Part shown: one piece after another, positions 20,303-29,548 of the stretch
Position numbering within the stretch: the stretch's first letter is position 1
Layout of the letters: the number at the start of each line of letters is the position of its first letter
Origin: Paraburkholderia sp.
GTDB taxonomy: Bacteria > Pseudomonadota > Gammaproteobacteria > Burkholderiales > Burkholderiaceae
DNA length: 64,000 bases
Direction: 5' to 3'
Assembly (NCBI RefSeq): GCF_004298475.1
Contig: NZ_SCRP01000032.1
Coordinates: 1 to 64,000 of the forward strand
Made by a program: the position numbers and the translations under genes
The notes under the pieces: model-generated
The model's input: only the letters and a program-made list of their open reading frames with translations
Databases searched by the model: none
Told to the model about the DNA's origin: nothing

Positions 20303-20668
20303 GGCCGAGATTGTGCGACCCTATTTCGACGAAGAAGGCAACCAATCGGGCTACATTTAGCGTATGTACGCAACACTTCGCCTGGGCCAGCCCGGAAGAC
20401 TGTATCGCGATCAATTAGCGCAAGCATCACAGACACCTGAATTCTGACAGAATTTACGCGGGAAGCTCAAGAGCTCCGACGGGCAATGGCAAGATCAATC
20501 TTATCTAATACAAGATAGAACCGGATTTACCGGATCTCCAGGCCTGACATGCGCCGCGGCTTCGCGAAAAGCGCCTCACTTCGCCGCGTTACAATGCCAC
20601 GCACTTTCGCGTCCGAAACCACGGCGCATTTCGTTCCGCTTCTCCCGCAATCGAACCCTCCGTCAGCC
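20303..20668. promoter_or_regulatory. Divergent upstream region of the HTH gene and mnmE
   Basis: 366 bp with an AT-rich part near 20430-20520 (includes CTTATCTAATACAAGATAG, an imperfect palindrome). It should hold promoters in both directions. No confident hexamer pair was assigned. Confidence 0.4.
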
Positions 20669-22069
20669 ATGCTCGCCACCGATTCCGATCCCATCGTCGC
20701 CATTGCCACTGCGCCCGGACGCGGCGGGATCGGCGTCGTGCGCGTGTCGGCGGGCCGCGCCGGCACCGCCGCCGCCGAAGCGCTGATGCACGCCCTCACG
20801 GGCCAGGCGCTCGCGTCGCGCCACGCGCATTACGTGCCGTTCCTCGACGGCAACGGCGAAGCGCTCGACCGCGGCATCGCGCTCTACTTCCCTGCGCCGA
20901 ATTCGTACACTGGCGAACACGTGGTCGAACTGCAGGGCCACGGCGGCCCGATCGTGCTCCAGCTCGTGCTGCAGCGCTGCATCGAGGTCGGGCGCGGGTT
21001 CGGTCTGCGGCTCGCCGAGCCCGGCGAATTCACGCGCCGTGCGTTCCTCAACGACAAGCTCGACCTCGCGCAAGCCGAGGCCGTCGCCGACCTGATCGAG
21101 GCCAGCACCGAAGCCGCAGTGCGATCGGCGGGACGTTCGCTCGAAGGCGCGTTTTCGCGCGATATCCACGCACTCGTCGACGACGTGGTCACGCTGCGCA
21201 TGCTCGTCGAAGCAACGCTCGACTTTCCCGAGGAAGAGATCGACTTTCTCGAAGCCGCCGACGCGCGCGGCAAGCTCGCGCACATTCGCGCCCAGCTCGA
21301 TCACGTGCTTTCGGAAGCGCGTCAGGGCGCGCTGTTGCGCGAAGGTCTCGCGGTCGTGCTCGCGGGACAGCCTAACGTCGGCAAGTCGTCGTTGCTGAAC
21401 GCGCTCGCGGGCGCCGAACTCGCGATCGTGACGCCGGTGGCCGGGACGACTCGCGACAAAATCTCGCAGACGATCCAGATCGAGGGCATCCCGCTGCACG
21501 TAATCGACACGGCGGGCCTGCGCGATACGGAAGACGAGGTCGAGAAGATCGGCATCGAGCGCACGTGGAACGAGATCGGCCGCGCCGATGTCGTGCTGCA
21601 TCTGCTCGACGCCCGCACGGGGATGACGGCGGAAGACCACGCGATTGCGGCGCGTTTTCCCGCGGGCGTTCCTGTGGTGCGCGTGCTCAACAAGACGGAC
21701 CTGACCGACGCCGCGCCGGCTGCCGCCACGCTCGCGCTACCCGATGGCGGCGAGCTGTGCGAAGTGCGGCTCTCGGCGAAACAGGGCGACGGTATTGGGC
21801 TGCTGCGTGCCGAACTGCTGCGCATCGCCGGGTGGCAGGCCGACGCGCAGAGCGTCTATCTGGCGCGCGAGCGTCATCTGATCGCGCTGCGCGAAGCGCG
21901 CGAACATCTCGGCCAGGCGAGCGCGCATGCGGACCAGAATGCGCAGGCGCTCGATCTTTTCGCCGAGGAATTGCGGCTTGCTCAGGAGGCGCTTAATTCC
22001 ATCACGGGCGAATTCACCTCCGATGATTTACTCGGCGTAATTTTCAGCCGGTTTTGTATTGGGAAATAA
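20669..22069 (+). CDS. mnmE: tRNA uridine-5-carboxymethylaminomethyl GTPase MnmE
   Basis: A 466-residue GTPase which, with MnmG, puts the cmnm5 group on wobble U34 of tRNA. The N-terminal formyl-THF-binding part starts [19 protein letters not shown]. The inserted G domain has [27 protein letters not shown] and NKTD. The C-terminus ends FCIGK, the conserved catalytic cysteine motif. The frame extends to 20549, but the ATG at 20669 gives the normal N-terminus. mnmG is not in the window; mnmC, which acts next in the pathway, is at 43 kb. Confidence 0.98.
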   Translation: MLATDSDPIVAIATAPGRGGIGVVRVSAGRAGTAAAEALMHALTGQALASRHAHYVPFLDGNGEALDRGIALYFPAPNSYTGEHVVELQGHGGPIVLQLVLQRCIEVGRGFGLRLAEPGEFTRRAFLNDKLDLAQAEAVADLIEASTEAAVRSAGRSLEGAFSRDIHALVDDVVTLRMLVEATLDFPEEEIDFLEAADARGKLAHIRAQLDHVLSEARQGALLREGLAVVLAGQPNVGKSSLLNALAGAELAIVTPVAGTTRDKISQTIQIEGIPLHVIDTAGLRDTEDEVEKIGIERTWNEIGRADVVLHLLDARTGMTAEDHAIAARFPAGVPVVRVLNKTDLTDAAPAAATLALPDGGELCEVRLSAKQGDGIGLLRAELLRIAGWQADAQSVYLARERHLIALREAREHLGQASAHADQNAQALDLFAEELRLAQEALNSITGEFTSDDLLGVIFSRFCIGK

Positions 22070-22522
22070 CCGGTTGCTCAAGGTTGTCCAACGTCGATGA
22101 CGTCCGGCTCCAGGGTCTGGCGCTACCGGTACGCACTGCATGGCGAGCGCCAGCCAATGGTCACGATTGGCGATTAACGGCCTCGGCACGCTTCAGGGAA
22201 TCGGACAGGATCTCCAACGCGATCGGTTCGCCAGGCAGTGACACTGCGTACAACCTTGCCGCGAATGGCTGGCTTGCCCGCCAGCTGTACGGGCGAAATT
22301 TTCAAGGTGGTGCGGCTGGCAGTGCTGCGCTGTTCGGTCCGGGGGGGCCGCTTCGCCTTGCTTGACGGGCGTTTGCGCGGAGATGCCGGGATTCTGCTGC
22401 GGACTGGAACAATGCCTTAGCGTACTAGGGGTTAACCCTTGAACTCAACGCTCCTAGACTTTCACTCATCGGATGCAGACAAGTTGTCGCACCGCTAACA
22501 AAAGTCAATGGAGGTAGTAATC
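22070..22522. other. Intergenic region upstream of the first DUF4148 gene
   Basis: About 450 bp. The last 160 bp (from 22361) are the start of the tandem-duplicated unit. The first 290 bp have no gene-like frame or hairpin that I can support. Confidence 0.5.
22424..22442. promoter_or_regulatory. Palindromic upstream element, copy 1
   Basis: ACTAGGGGTTAACCCTTGA contains the perfect palindrome GGGTTAACCC (22429-22438), about 85 bp before the first DUF4148 gene. The same element is kept in copy 2 while nearby bases have changed, so it is probably a regulator site or promoter element. The regulator is unknown. Confidence 0.5.
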
Positions 22523-22834
22523 ATGAAGTCCCTGATCCCGGCCGTTGCGGTTGCCGTTGCCCTTGTTGTACCGGTTGCCTCGTTCGCACAGTCGAACGGC
22601 CCGGTGACCCGCGCCCAGGTACGCGAGGAACTCATTCAGCTTGAGAAGGCGGGGTATCACGTTGGCGATGGCGATCAAGCGCACTACCCCGACGCGATCC
22701 AGGCCGCCGAAGCGAAGGTGGCTGCGCAAAACGGCGCAACGAGCGGTTACGGCGGTGTCGTGAGTGGTTCGTCCGATGCAGGACGCCCGGCAGTGTCGAA
22801 GGCCGACTGGAACGCGATGTACAGCCATCACTAA
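22523..22834 (+). CDS. DUF4148 domain secreted protein, copy 1
   Basis: A 103-residue protein with a signal peptide (MKSLIPAVAVAVALVVPVAS, cleavage likely after FAQ or SFA), then TRAQVREELIQLEKAGY, the hallmark of DUF4148 proteins of Burkholderiales. A strong GGAGGT lies 7 bp upstream of the ATG. These proteins are periplasmic or exported, of unknown function. It is a close paralogue of the next gene. Confidence 0.92.
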   Translation: MKSLIPAVAVAVALVVPVASFAQSNGPVTRAQVREELIQLEKAGYHVGDGDQAHYPDAIQAAEAKVAAQNGATSGYGGVVSGSSDAGRPAVSKADWNAMYSHH

Positions 22835-23011
22835 TGCATTGATTTCGGATGTACTGGCAGGATGCCAAAAGTATCTGGCCTGAGCATCGCAGGCAGAGCG
22901 CGCAACACCCCTGCGCGTTCCTGTTTAAAGAGCGGGCTCGCTAACGCGGCAATGTCCGGTAGCGGACCCGCTCCATTTCGAGTACCTCCGCCATTGGACT
23001 CCCGATGGCTT

Positions 23012-23041
23012 CGCTCGGGCCTGACGGCCTGGGCGCTTTTT
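23012..23041 (+). terminator. Terminator after DUF4148 copy 1
   Basis: CGCTCGGGCC and GGCCTGGGCG pair around a TGAC loop, followed by CTTTTT. The corresponding hairpin follows copy 2. Confidence 0.8.
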
Positions 23042-23354
23042 CGGAAGAACCTCGCAACTGGGCATCGTTTGATCCGATCGGATTGACGCTGTCCAGTGGT
23101 GCGCATCTATCGTCCCCATCGAGGATCGCCGCCAGCCAGCTTCGGCGGCTCCTTGATCTCCCGCACCTCGTCATCGATCGTCAGCCCATCGCTCCGGAGC
23201 CGCGCATCGATTGGTGTGCGCGCTTCCGCGGCACCGTCGACAACAGTCCATTCTGGTACGTGAGGCCAAAGAACCTTCATAAGACCCGAAGCTTGACGAG
23301 CGTTTGCGCGGAGATGCCGGGATTCTGCTGCGGACTGAAAGAATGCCTTCTCAT

Positions 23355-23373
23355 ACTAGGGGTTAACCCTTGA
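23355..23373. promoter_or_regulatory. Palindromic upstream element, copy 2
   Basis: The same TACTAGGGGTTAACCCTTGA block as in copy 1; palindrome GGGTTAACCC at 23360-23369, about 88 bp before the second DUF4148 gene. Confidence 0.5.
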
Positions 23374-23456
23374 CCGCGATCCTCATAGACTGTAGTCACT
23401 GATTTACGAACAGGGCTGTTCGTAGCAGGACAAAACAAAGTCTGGAGGTAAGTACC

Positions 23457-23768
23457 ATGAAGTCCCTGATTCAAGCCGTTGTTGTTGCCGCCGCCCTTGC
23501 TGCTCCGGTTGCTGTGTTCGCTCAATCGAACCAGCCCGTCACCCGCGCACAAGTGCGTGCTGAACTGGTTCAACTCGAAAAGGCCGGCTATAACCCGGCT
23601 CGCGGCCAAGACCCGTACTACCCGGCCGACATTCAGGCTGCCGAAGCCAAAGTGGCGGCAGAAAACGGCGCAACGAGCGGTTACGGCGGTGTCGTGAGTG
23701 GTTCGTCTGACGCAGCACGCCCGGCAGTGTCGAAGGCCGACTGGAACGCGATGTACAACCACCCCTGA
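23457..23768 (+). CDS. DUF4148 domain secreted protein, copy 2
   Basis: A 103-residue paralogue of the gene at 22523, same length and layout. Signal peptide MKSLIQAVVVAAALAAPVAV, DUF4148 block TRAQVRAELVQLEKAGY, identical C-terminal block AVSKADWNAMY. CTGGAGGT lies upstream of the ATG. The two differ mainly in the signal peptide and in the HVGDGDQAH / NPARGQDPY segment, so both appear functional and under constraint. Confidence 0.92.
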   Translation: MKSLIQAVVVAAALAAPVAVFAQSNQPVTRAQVRAELVQLEKAGYNPARGQDPYYPADIQAAEAKVAAENGATSGYGGVVSGSSDAARPAVSKADWNAMYNHP

Positions 23769-23945
23769 TGCATTGATTTCGGACGCCCTGGCAGGATGCC
23801 AAAAGTATCTGGCCTGAGCATCGCAGTCTGAGCGCGCAGCACCCCAGCGCGTTCCTGTTTAAAGAACTGGCTCGCCAGCGCGGCAATGTCCGGCAGCAGG
23901 CCAGTCTCGCATCGAATACCTCCGTCATCGAACTCCCGATGGCTT

Positions 23946-23976
23946 CGCCCGGGCCTTCGTGGTCCGGGCGCTTTTT
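23946..23976 (+). terminator. Terminator after DUF4148 copy 2
   Basis: CGCCCGGGCC and GGTCCGGGCG pair around TTCGT, then CTTTTT. Compensatory base changes relative to copy 1 keep the stem, which supports function. Confidence 0.85.
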
Positions 23977-24180
23977 CAGATAAACCTCGCAACCGGGCAT
24001 CGTCCGATCGGATCGGACTGACTTTGTCCAGTGGTGTGCATCTGCCGCCCCCATCGTGGATCGCCGCCAGCCAGCTTCGGCGGCGCCTCGATCTCTCTGA
24101 ACGTGCTGTCTATCGTGAGTCCATCGCTTGCGAGCCGCGCATCAATTCATGGACGCGCTTCCCTGGCGCCATCCATTACC

Positions 24181-24462
24181 CGCAATGGCGCAACTTTCTG
24201 CCGGTGCTGGATAAGGCGCGGGAAGCCTGCCGTCAGAGTGGGCAACAGGTGGAAGACCATTTTGCGGACATGCGCAAGATGGTCGGGATAGGTTCCGGCA
24301 CGCAGCGCCCGATCGATGATGCGCGCATTCGAAATGTACATTTCGCTTACTTCAAGCTAACAGCCGGTCGCAATACGGCTTTTTCTTTGATAATCTCGCG
24401 ACGGGGAAACGACGCGCGTCTGACAGTCGTCGTTAGACAGTCCATTTCGAATCAGACCAAAA
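24181..24462. other. Intergenic region after the duplication
   Basis: About 280 bp. The only structure noted is a weak hairpin AGCCG / CGGCT followed by TTTTCTTT at 24362-24388, a possible terminator. Otherwise nothing recognised. Confidence 0.4.
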
Positions 24463-24873
24463 ATGAATAAGAAGACGGTACTTCACGTGTTGTTACTGCT
24501 GCCAGCACTCTCGGCGTTTGGCGCCGAGTGCACGCCGAAGCCCGCTGCAACGCTCGCCCATATGAGCCCATCCAGGCTGACGCACTATTACGTCAAGCTC
24601 GGCAAGATCAAGAACGCGTGGCTTGAGAACTCCGGGATGGACCATCCGAAGTGGTCCCAGCAGGCGCAAATGTGCGACAAGGAAGCGGACCGCGTGCAAC
24701 AGGTCGCTAAACACAAGGGCATGGATCTCTTCGAACTCGAGACGTCCGGCCGTTACACGGGCCTGCTCGGAACGGACACGGTCGCGAATGCACCCGATCC
24801 GGTAAAGCCCGCAGCCCCCGTGAAAAAGGCACACGCCCGCGTCTCGAAGAAGTACGCCGCGCGCACCAGGTAA
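24463..24873 (+). CDS. Small secreted hypothetical protein
   Basis: A 136-residue protein with a signal peptide (KKTVLHVLLLLPALSAFGA, cleavage before ECTPKP). The middle contains SPSRLTHYYVKLGKIKNAWLENSG and two cysteines outside the signal peptide. The C-terminus is Pro/Lys/Arg-rich (KKAHARVSKKYAARTR). I do not recognise the family. Probably periplasmic. Confidence 0.7.
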   Translation: MNKKTVLHVLLLLPALSAFGAECTPKPAATLAHMSPSRLTHYYVKLGKIKNAWLENSGMDHPKWSQQAQMCDKEADRVQQVAKHKGMDLFELETSGRYTGLLGTDTVANAPDPVKPAAPVKKAHARVSKKYAARTR

Positions 24874-25093
24874 GCGGATAAAGCCGGACAAAAGCGCAAA
24901 GGCTCGAGGACTCCGGCGGCTTCGACAAGCGTCGCGTCCGGCACATGCCTCACGGCTGGCCTGCCGCGTGTTCTCGTCAAAGAGTTCGGCGGAGCCCGGC
25001 GCAAGCCGGTTGTCGCTCGACGCAAAATCAACCAACACGTTGTTGGCGGGCATCGCCGCGCGATCTGCGATCTCGCACCCAGACGGAGAGACC

Positions 25094-25312
25094 ATGAAGC
25101 GCATTTTCATGACACGGGACGAAGCTGTTCACCTGCTGGTGCAAGCCCACGCATCGGCCTCGGGACACAGCTCGCCGCTGATCCAGCCGGCCGGCAACGA
25201 CCCCGCGAAGCTCGAAGTGCTGGATCGGCTGTTGCTCGATGTCCGCGCGGGCCGGGTCAACGAGTTTCGACTCGACGCCAACGACAGCACGCACATCGCG
25301 ATTACCGACTAA
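25094..25312 (+). CDS. Small hypothetical protein
   Basis: A 72-residue protein starting MKRIFMTRDEAVHLLVQAHA. The ATG at 25094 is preceded by CGGAGAG. The frame opens further upstream (24968), but that part has no protein-like character. Soluble, acidic towards the C-terminus. No family recognised. Confidence 0.55.
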   Translation: MKRIFMTRDEAVHLLVQAHASASGHSSPLIQPAGNDPAKLEVLDRLLLDVRAGRVNEFRLDANDSTHIAITD

Positions 25313-25514
25313 ACCAGGCCCCGCTGGCCGGAAACTGGCCGAAAACTGGCCGAAAGCGCCCCGGCGTTCCAGCCGTGGCGAACTAGAAGCAAACCACGAG
25401 CAAGCCGCCAGCAGATTCGCGCGACGCCCGCTGTGACGGCGGCTTCGCCGCCCTCTTGAAAACGCCGCGCGCCCCCTGCATGTACTGCCCACATTCCATC
25501 GGAGACTTCCGATC

Positions 25515-26519
25515 GTGGGCAGCCGTCCTTCCTTCATCGACGATCTCAGCCGCGACCTGGCCGACCGCTCCAGTCCGCCACCCGGCGACGATACCGCCCT
25601 GCTCGACGCCTACTCGCGCACCATCATCGGCGCGCTCGAACGCGTTCAGCCCGCGGTCGCCTTCATCGCCGTCGAGCGGCGCACGGACGGCGGCGGCAGC
25701 GGCTCGGGTTTTCTCTTCACCCCGGACGGCTACCTCCTGACGAACAGCCACGTCGTGCACGGCGCCAAGGCCGTGCGCGCGACACTCGCCGACGGTGCCA
25801 CCTATGAAGCGGACCTCGTCGGCGACGATCCGAGCACCGACCTCGCCGTGCTGCGCATCGGCGCGGCCGAAGCGCTGCCGCATGCCGAACTCGGCGAATC
25901 CGCGCGGTTGCGCGCCGGGCAGATCGCAATTGCGGTGGGCAGTCCGCTCGGCCTCGCGCAGACGGTGACGACGGGGGTGGTTTCGGCACTTGGGCGCTCC
26001 TTGCGCTCCCGCTCCGGCCGCATGATCTACGACGTGATCCAGACCGATGCCGCGCTCAACCCCGGCAATTCGGGCGGGCCGCTCGTCAACTCGGCGGGAC
26101 AGGTCATTGGCGTGAACACGGCGATCATTCCCGGCGCCCAGTCCATCTGCTTCGCGACCGCAATCGACACGGCGAAGTGGGTCATCACGCAACTCTTCGC
26201 ACATGGCCGCGTGCGGCGCGCGCACGTCGGCATCGCGGGCACCAACGTGCCGATCGCACGCAAGGTGCAGCGCTACTTCGAACTCACGACGACGAGCGGC
26301 GTGCGCGTGATGGAAGTCGTGAAAGGCAGCCCGGCGGCGTTGAGCGGCTTGCGCGTGGACGACACGATCGTCGCCATCGACGGCTTGCCGGTTGAAAGCA
26401 TCGACGCGCTGCAGCGGCTGATGGATGCCACGCGCATCGATCGCGAGGTGGAGATCACGGTGATCCGGCTAACGCACAAGCTCACGCTGCGTGTGCGCCC
26501 GGTCGAGCAGACCGGCTGA
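25515..26519 (+). CDS. HtrA/DegP-like serine protease with one PDZ domain
   Basis: A 334-residue trypsin-like protease. The catalytic triad is visible: His in TNSHVVHG (about 79), Asp in PSTDLAVLR (about 109) and Ser in NPGNSGGPLV (about 187). A single PDZ domain follows (GVRVMEVVKGSPAALSGLRVDDTIVAIDG). Unlike DegP or DegS it has no signal peptide or membrane anchor with the GTG start at 25515, so it may act in the cytoplasm. No other start restores a signal peptide. Substrate unknown. Confidence 0.88.
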   Translation: MGSRPSFIDDLSRDLADRSSPPPGDDTALLDAYSRTIIGALERVQPAVAFIAVERRTDGGGSGSGFLFTPDGYLLTNSHVVHGAKAVRATLADGATYEADLVGDDPSTDLAVLRIGAAEALPHAELGESARLRAGQIAIAVGSPLGLAQTVTTGVVSALGRSLRSRSGRMIYDVIQTDAALNPGNSGGPLVNSAGQVIGVNTAIIPGAQSICFATAIDTAKWVITQLFAHGRVRRAHVGIAGTNVPIARKVQRYFELTTTSGVRVMEVVKGSPAALSGLRVDDTIVAIDGLPVESIDALQRLMDATRIDREVEITVIRLTHKLTLRVRPVEQTG

Positions 26520-26760
26520 AGCTGCCTTATTTCATTGTCTGTTTCGCATGCCGAATTAATTTCACCGAGGCGCAAGAGACACGGAAAACACGAGCGCACG
26601 TGCAAAAGTCGTCGCCATGCGCACGGCGCGCTTCTCAACAGCGTTTGAATACATACGATGCACGGCGCACGCAAACACTCGCGCCGTGCGGACTGACACA
26701 ACGGATATAGCGGATACAGCGGAGGCAACGGAGACAACGCGCAGGACGAGGCGAACGCGC
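26520..26760. other. Spacer with degenerate short repeats
   Basis: About 240 bp after the protease gene, with loose repeats of the form CGGATA.AG.GGA (26700-26740). No gene-like frame is supported. Confidence 0.4.
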
Positions 26761-26913
26761 TCAGCGTTCGCTGCCGGGATGCTGCTCAGCGCGATCGTCA
26801 ACGGTCGGATCCCGCCATCCGCCGGAAGGGCAAAGCAGGCTAAGTGCGATAGACAGCACCACCAGCACGAACAGCGACACGAAGTACGTCATCCAGGAGA
26901 ACTCGATTTCCAC
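26761..26913 (-). CDS. Small single-pass membrane protein, 50 residues
   Basis: A GTG start at 26913 is preceded by a perfect AAAGGAGG five bases upstream. The product begins MEIEFSWMTYFVSLFV and has one hydrophobic helix (residues 10-28), then a polar C-terminus ending EQHPGSER. It lies 55 bp downstream of the next small membrane gene on the same strand, so the two are probably co-transcribed. Family and function unknown. Confidence 0.6.
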   Translation of the reverse strand: MEIEFSWMTYFVSLFVLVVLSIALSLLCPSGGWRDPTVDDRAEQHPGSER

Positions 26914-26961
26914 GAGTACCTCCTTTGATCATCGCGCCCCCTGGCGCGTCGCGTTCGGGCG

Positions 26962-26978
26962 GCACCACTTAGTGGTGC
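26962..26978. repeat. Perfect 8-1-8 palindrome over a stop codon
   Basis: GCACCACT T AGTGGTGC spans the stop codon of the 53-residue gene. Too short a loop for a normal hairpin; it could be a protein site or chance. Confidence 0.35.
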
Positions 26979-27130
26979 AGGATGCTGCGCAAAGGATGGC
27001 GCCAGTCGATATGATGCGCTCCCGCTTGCACGCGCTGCCGGTGCTCCTCGAGAATTTCGTCAGAAAACAGAAAGACGACGATGACAAGGGGAATCAACAA
27101 AAACGCGCCCAGTATTACGTGTTCGGTCAC
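26969..27130 (-). CDS. Small single-pass membrane protein, 53 residues
   Basis: The GTG start at 27130 has AGGAGG at ideal distance. The product begins MTEHVILGAFLLIPLVIVVF: one membrane helix at residues 5-22, then a charged helix (SDEILEEHRQR) and a His-rich end (ILHH). An in-frame ATG at 27178 lacks a ribosome binding site, so GTG is preferred. First gene of a two-gene leftward unit of tiny membrane proteins. No family recognised. Confidence 0.6.
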   Translation of the reverse strand: MTEHVILGAFLLIPLVIVVFLFSDEILEEHRQRVQAGAHHIDWRHPLRSILHH

Positions 27131-27458
27131 GATTGCCTCCTGGTTGTCAAGCGATTGCGTTTCTATTGTAGTCGCCACGCGACAGATTGCACCGTGGGCA
27201 AATACTTACTCACTTAACGGAGTCCAACGGAGCCCGAATGGGACGTCGCACGAGGGCAAATTGGGGATTCGCGCGGTGAATATCAGACAAACTCGCAGAC
27301 AAACCCGCAGAGCAACCGCGCGTAGCATCCGGTCCACGTGAAAGGAATAACCGCAGGGGATCACGGCGCACCGTTCATGGGCGCACAAACCGGCACATAA
27401 AGGGGCACATAGGCGAGCACATAAGCGGGCGCCGCCGGCCCGCGCAGCGCCCGGACAC

Positions 27459-28085
27459 TCAAGCCGAGGTTTTCCTCCACACGGCGGCGAAGACCCCGGC
27501 GCCGATCAGCAGCGACCCGCCCGTGAGATTGACGATGCGCTGCACGCGCGGGCGGCGCACCGCCTTGCGCGCGGCGGCGGCGAGCATCGCATAGCCGAAG
27601 GCATTGAGCGTTGCGAGCACGAGGAACGTCGCTTCGAAGATGACGATCTGCGGCAACGCGGGCATATGCGGATTGATGAACTGCGGCACGAACGCCACGA
27701 AGAAAACGATGCTTTTCGGATTGAGCGCGGTGACCGCGTAGGCGTGCGCAAAAATGCGGCCCGTGCGCGTTTCCGTGGTGTCGGGCGTTTCGCTTTGTAC
27801 GGCGGGCGCGCGCCAGAGCTTGATGCCGAGATAGATCAGGTACGCCGCGCCGATCCACTTCAGCACCGAAAACAGCGCCGCCGATGCCGCGAGAATCACG
27901 CCAAGGCCGAGCATCGACGCCGTCATCGCCGTGAAGTCGCCGAGCGCGACGCCCGCCGTGGTCGCGAGCGCGTAGCGGCGACCGTGCGTGAGGGCGTACG
28001 ACACGACGAGCAGAACGGTCGGGCCGGGAATCGCGACGAGAATCGCCGATGCAATCGCAAACGGCAGCCAGTGCGCAAGGGTCAT
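27459..28085 (-). CDS. LysE/RhtB family amino-acid exporter
   Basis: A 208-residue inner-membrane protein with about six hydrophobic segments. The family start is present: WLPFAIASAILVAIPGPTVLLVVSYAL, then GVALGDFTAM and NPKSIVFFVAFVPQFI, the diagnostic LysE blocks. It should export an amino acid or related metabolite. ATG at 28085 preceded by CAGGAGAAAT. Stands alone, divergent from yaeQ. Specificity cannot be inferred. Confidence 0.9.
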   Translation of the reverse strand: MTLAHWLPFAIASAILVAIPGPTVLLVVSYALTHGRRYALATTAGVALGDFTAMTASMLGLGVILAASAALFSVLKWIGAAYLIYLGIKLWRAPAVQSETPDTTETRTGRIFAHAYAVTALNPKSIVFFVAFVPQFINPHMPALPQIVIFEATFLVLATLNAFGYAMLAAAARKAVRRPRVQRIVNLTGGSLLIGAGVFAAVWRKTSA

Positions 28086-28301
28086 GGGATTTCTCCTGAA
28101 GAGACGTCCGATTTATCCATGAAGTCGGGCGGCCTGCAAGTCATTCACGCTGGGCGGCGTGTAGGGGTAACCCTGTCAAACAGCGGTCATTTTCCCGGCC
28201 GACCCTCCACCTTGGGCGGCGTGCGCCGTAAGTGGATGCGGCACGTCGCTTGCTCAAAAGTTCGTTATCATGTGCGCCTCTTGCGTAGCCCGGAATTCGG
28301 C

Positions 28302-28856
28302 ATGGCCCTCAAATCGACCATTTACAAGGCAGAACTTCAGATCGCGGACATGGATCGGCACTACTACGCCGACCATGCGCTGACAATCGCCTGCCATCCG
28401 TCCGAGACGAACGACCGGATGATGGTCCGCATCGCCGCGTTCGCGCTCTTCGCGAACGAGCGGCTCGAATTCTGCAAGGGTTTGTCCGACACCGACGAAC
28501 CCGATCTCTGGCGCAAGGACTATACGGGCGCGATCGAAACGTGGATCGAGGTCGGCCAGCCCGACGAGCGCCGCATCGCCAAGGCAAGCGGGCGGGCGGA
28601 TGAAGTGATCGTGATCGCCTATGGCGGCCGCACCTCGGAGATCTGGTGGCAGGGCGTGCGCGGCAAGACAGATCGTCTGCGTAACGTGACGGTCTGGTCG
28701 CTCGCCGACGGCGTCGCGGAAGCGCTCGGCAAGCTCACCGAACGCACCATGCGCCTGCAGTGCACGGTGCAGGACGGCGCCGCGTGGATCGGCAACGGCA
28801 GTGACGAACCGGTCGCCGTCGAATGGACCGTGCTCAAGGCGCCGGAGAAGGTCTAG
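28302..28856 (+). CDS. yaeQ: YaeQ family protein
   Basis: A 184-residue protein that begins MALKSTIYKAELQIADMDRHYY, with SETNDRMMVRIAAFALFA and PDLWRKDYTGAIETWIEVGQP, all hallmark YaeQ blocks. The fold is related to PD-(D/E)XK nucleases (Asp in DEPDLW, Glu in WIEVG), but cellular function is uncertain; the old link to RfaH is doubtful. ATG at 28302; no strong ribosome binding site. Confidence 0.92.
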   Translation: MALKSTIYKAELQIADMDRHYYADHALTIACHPSETNDRMMVRIAAFALFANERLEFCKGLSDTDEPDLWRKDYTGAIETWIEVGQPDERRIAKASGRADEVIVIAYGGRTSEIWWQGVRGKTDRLRNVTVWSLADGVAEALGKLTERTMRLQCTVQDGAAWIGNGSDEPVAVEWTVLKAPEKV

Positions 28857-28874
28857 CGCACGCGCACAGCGGCG

Positions 28875-29294
28875 TCAGGGCGCGCCAGGCGGCCCTTTTA
28901 GCTCCACCATGTTCCCCTCGGGATCGAACAGATAAAGCGATGGTCCGAAGCCTTCGGCGCCATAGCGTTGCACGACGTCGCCCGGCCGCGCGCCGAACCG
29001 CGCGAGATGTGTCTTGAGCGCGTCACCGTCGAACGGCTCGACGCGCAGGCATAGATGATCCATGTTCCGCCAAGCCGCAGTGCGCTTGCTTCCTTCGGAG
29101 CCGTCGCGGTCGAGCTTCCCGCCGATTGCGATCAGATCGATCAGCGAGCGCCCGGCACGCAGCTGAACAAGCCCCAGTTCCGGCTGCTCGCGTTCGACGC
29201 GGCAACCCAGTGCATCGCAGTAGAAGCTCGTCATGGCGGCGGGATCGGCCGCCCGGATAACGACGTGATCGATTTCGCGGATCTCAATCTGCAT
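28875..29294 (-). CDS. VOC family (glyoxalase-like) protein
   Basis: A 139-residue single-module vicinal-oxygen-chelate protein. Metal-ligand candidates are His10 in IDHVVIRA, His in MDHLCLRVE and Glu in GNMVELKGP. Length fits a one-domain dimeric member. It may be a lyase, dioxygenase or resistance protein; substrate unknown. Convergent with yaeQ, 18 bp between stops. Confidence 0.88.
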   Translation of the reverse strand: MQIEIREIDHVVIRAADPAAMTSFYCDALGCRVEREQPELGLVQLRAGRSLIDLIAIGGKLDRDGSEGSKRTAAWRNMDHLCLRVEPFDGDALKTHLARFGARPGDVVQRYGAEGFGPSLYLFDPEGNMVELKGPPGAP

Positions 29295-29548
29295 GATCTG
29301 ACCTCGTAGTGCAGCGCACGGCTGTCGTCTCGATCATCTTGAACCAGATGGCCCGCGTCCGCATAGACGCCCGGTTTCTGCACGGTGTGCGCGGAACAGC
29401 GCCAGCCACGGCCCAGGCCATCACCGGCGGGCGCCCGAAAACTAGCGGAAAATTGAGGCGTCGCTGAACGCACTGAACGCACTGAACGCGCCGACGTGTG
29501 CGCCAACGTGCTAATGATCGCTGGCGGGATATACAGGAAACGCTGGAC
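29295..29548. other. Spacer before the candidate small RNA
   Basis: Contains the short tandem repeat CACTGAACG (29470-29490). No gene-like frame supported. Confidence 0.4.

Larger units (their letters stand above)
22361..24180 (+). repeat. Tandem duplication, two diverged copies of about 930 bp
   Basis: Unit 1 is 22361-23291 and unit 2 is 23292 to about 24180. Each holds, in order, a leader beginning CTTGACG.GCGTTTGCGCGG, the palindrome GGGTTAACCC, a DUF4148 gene, a conserved downstream stretch and a terminator. Offsets are constant: 934 bp between gene starts and 934 bp between terminators. Confidence 0.9.
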
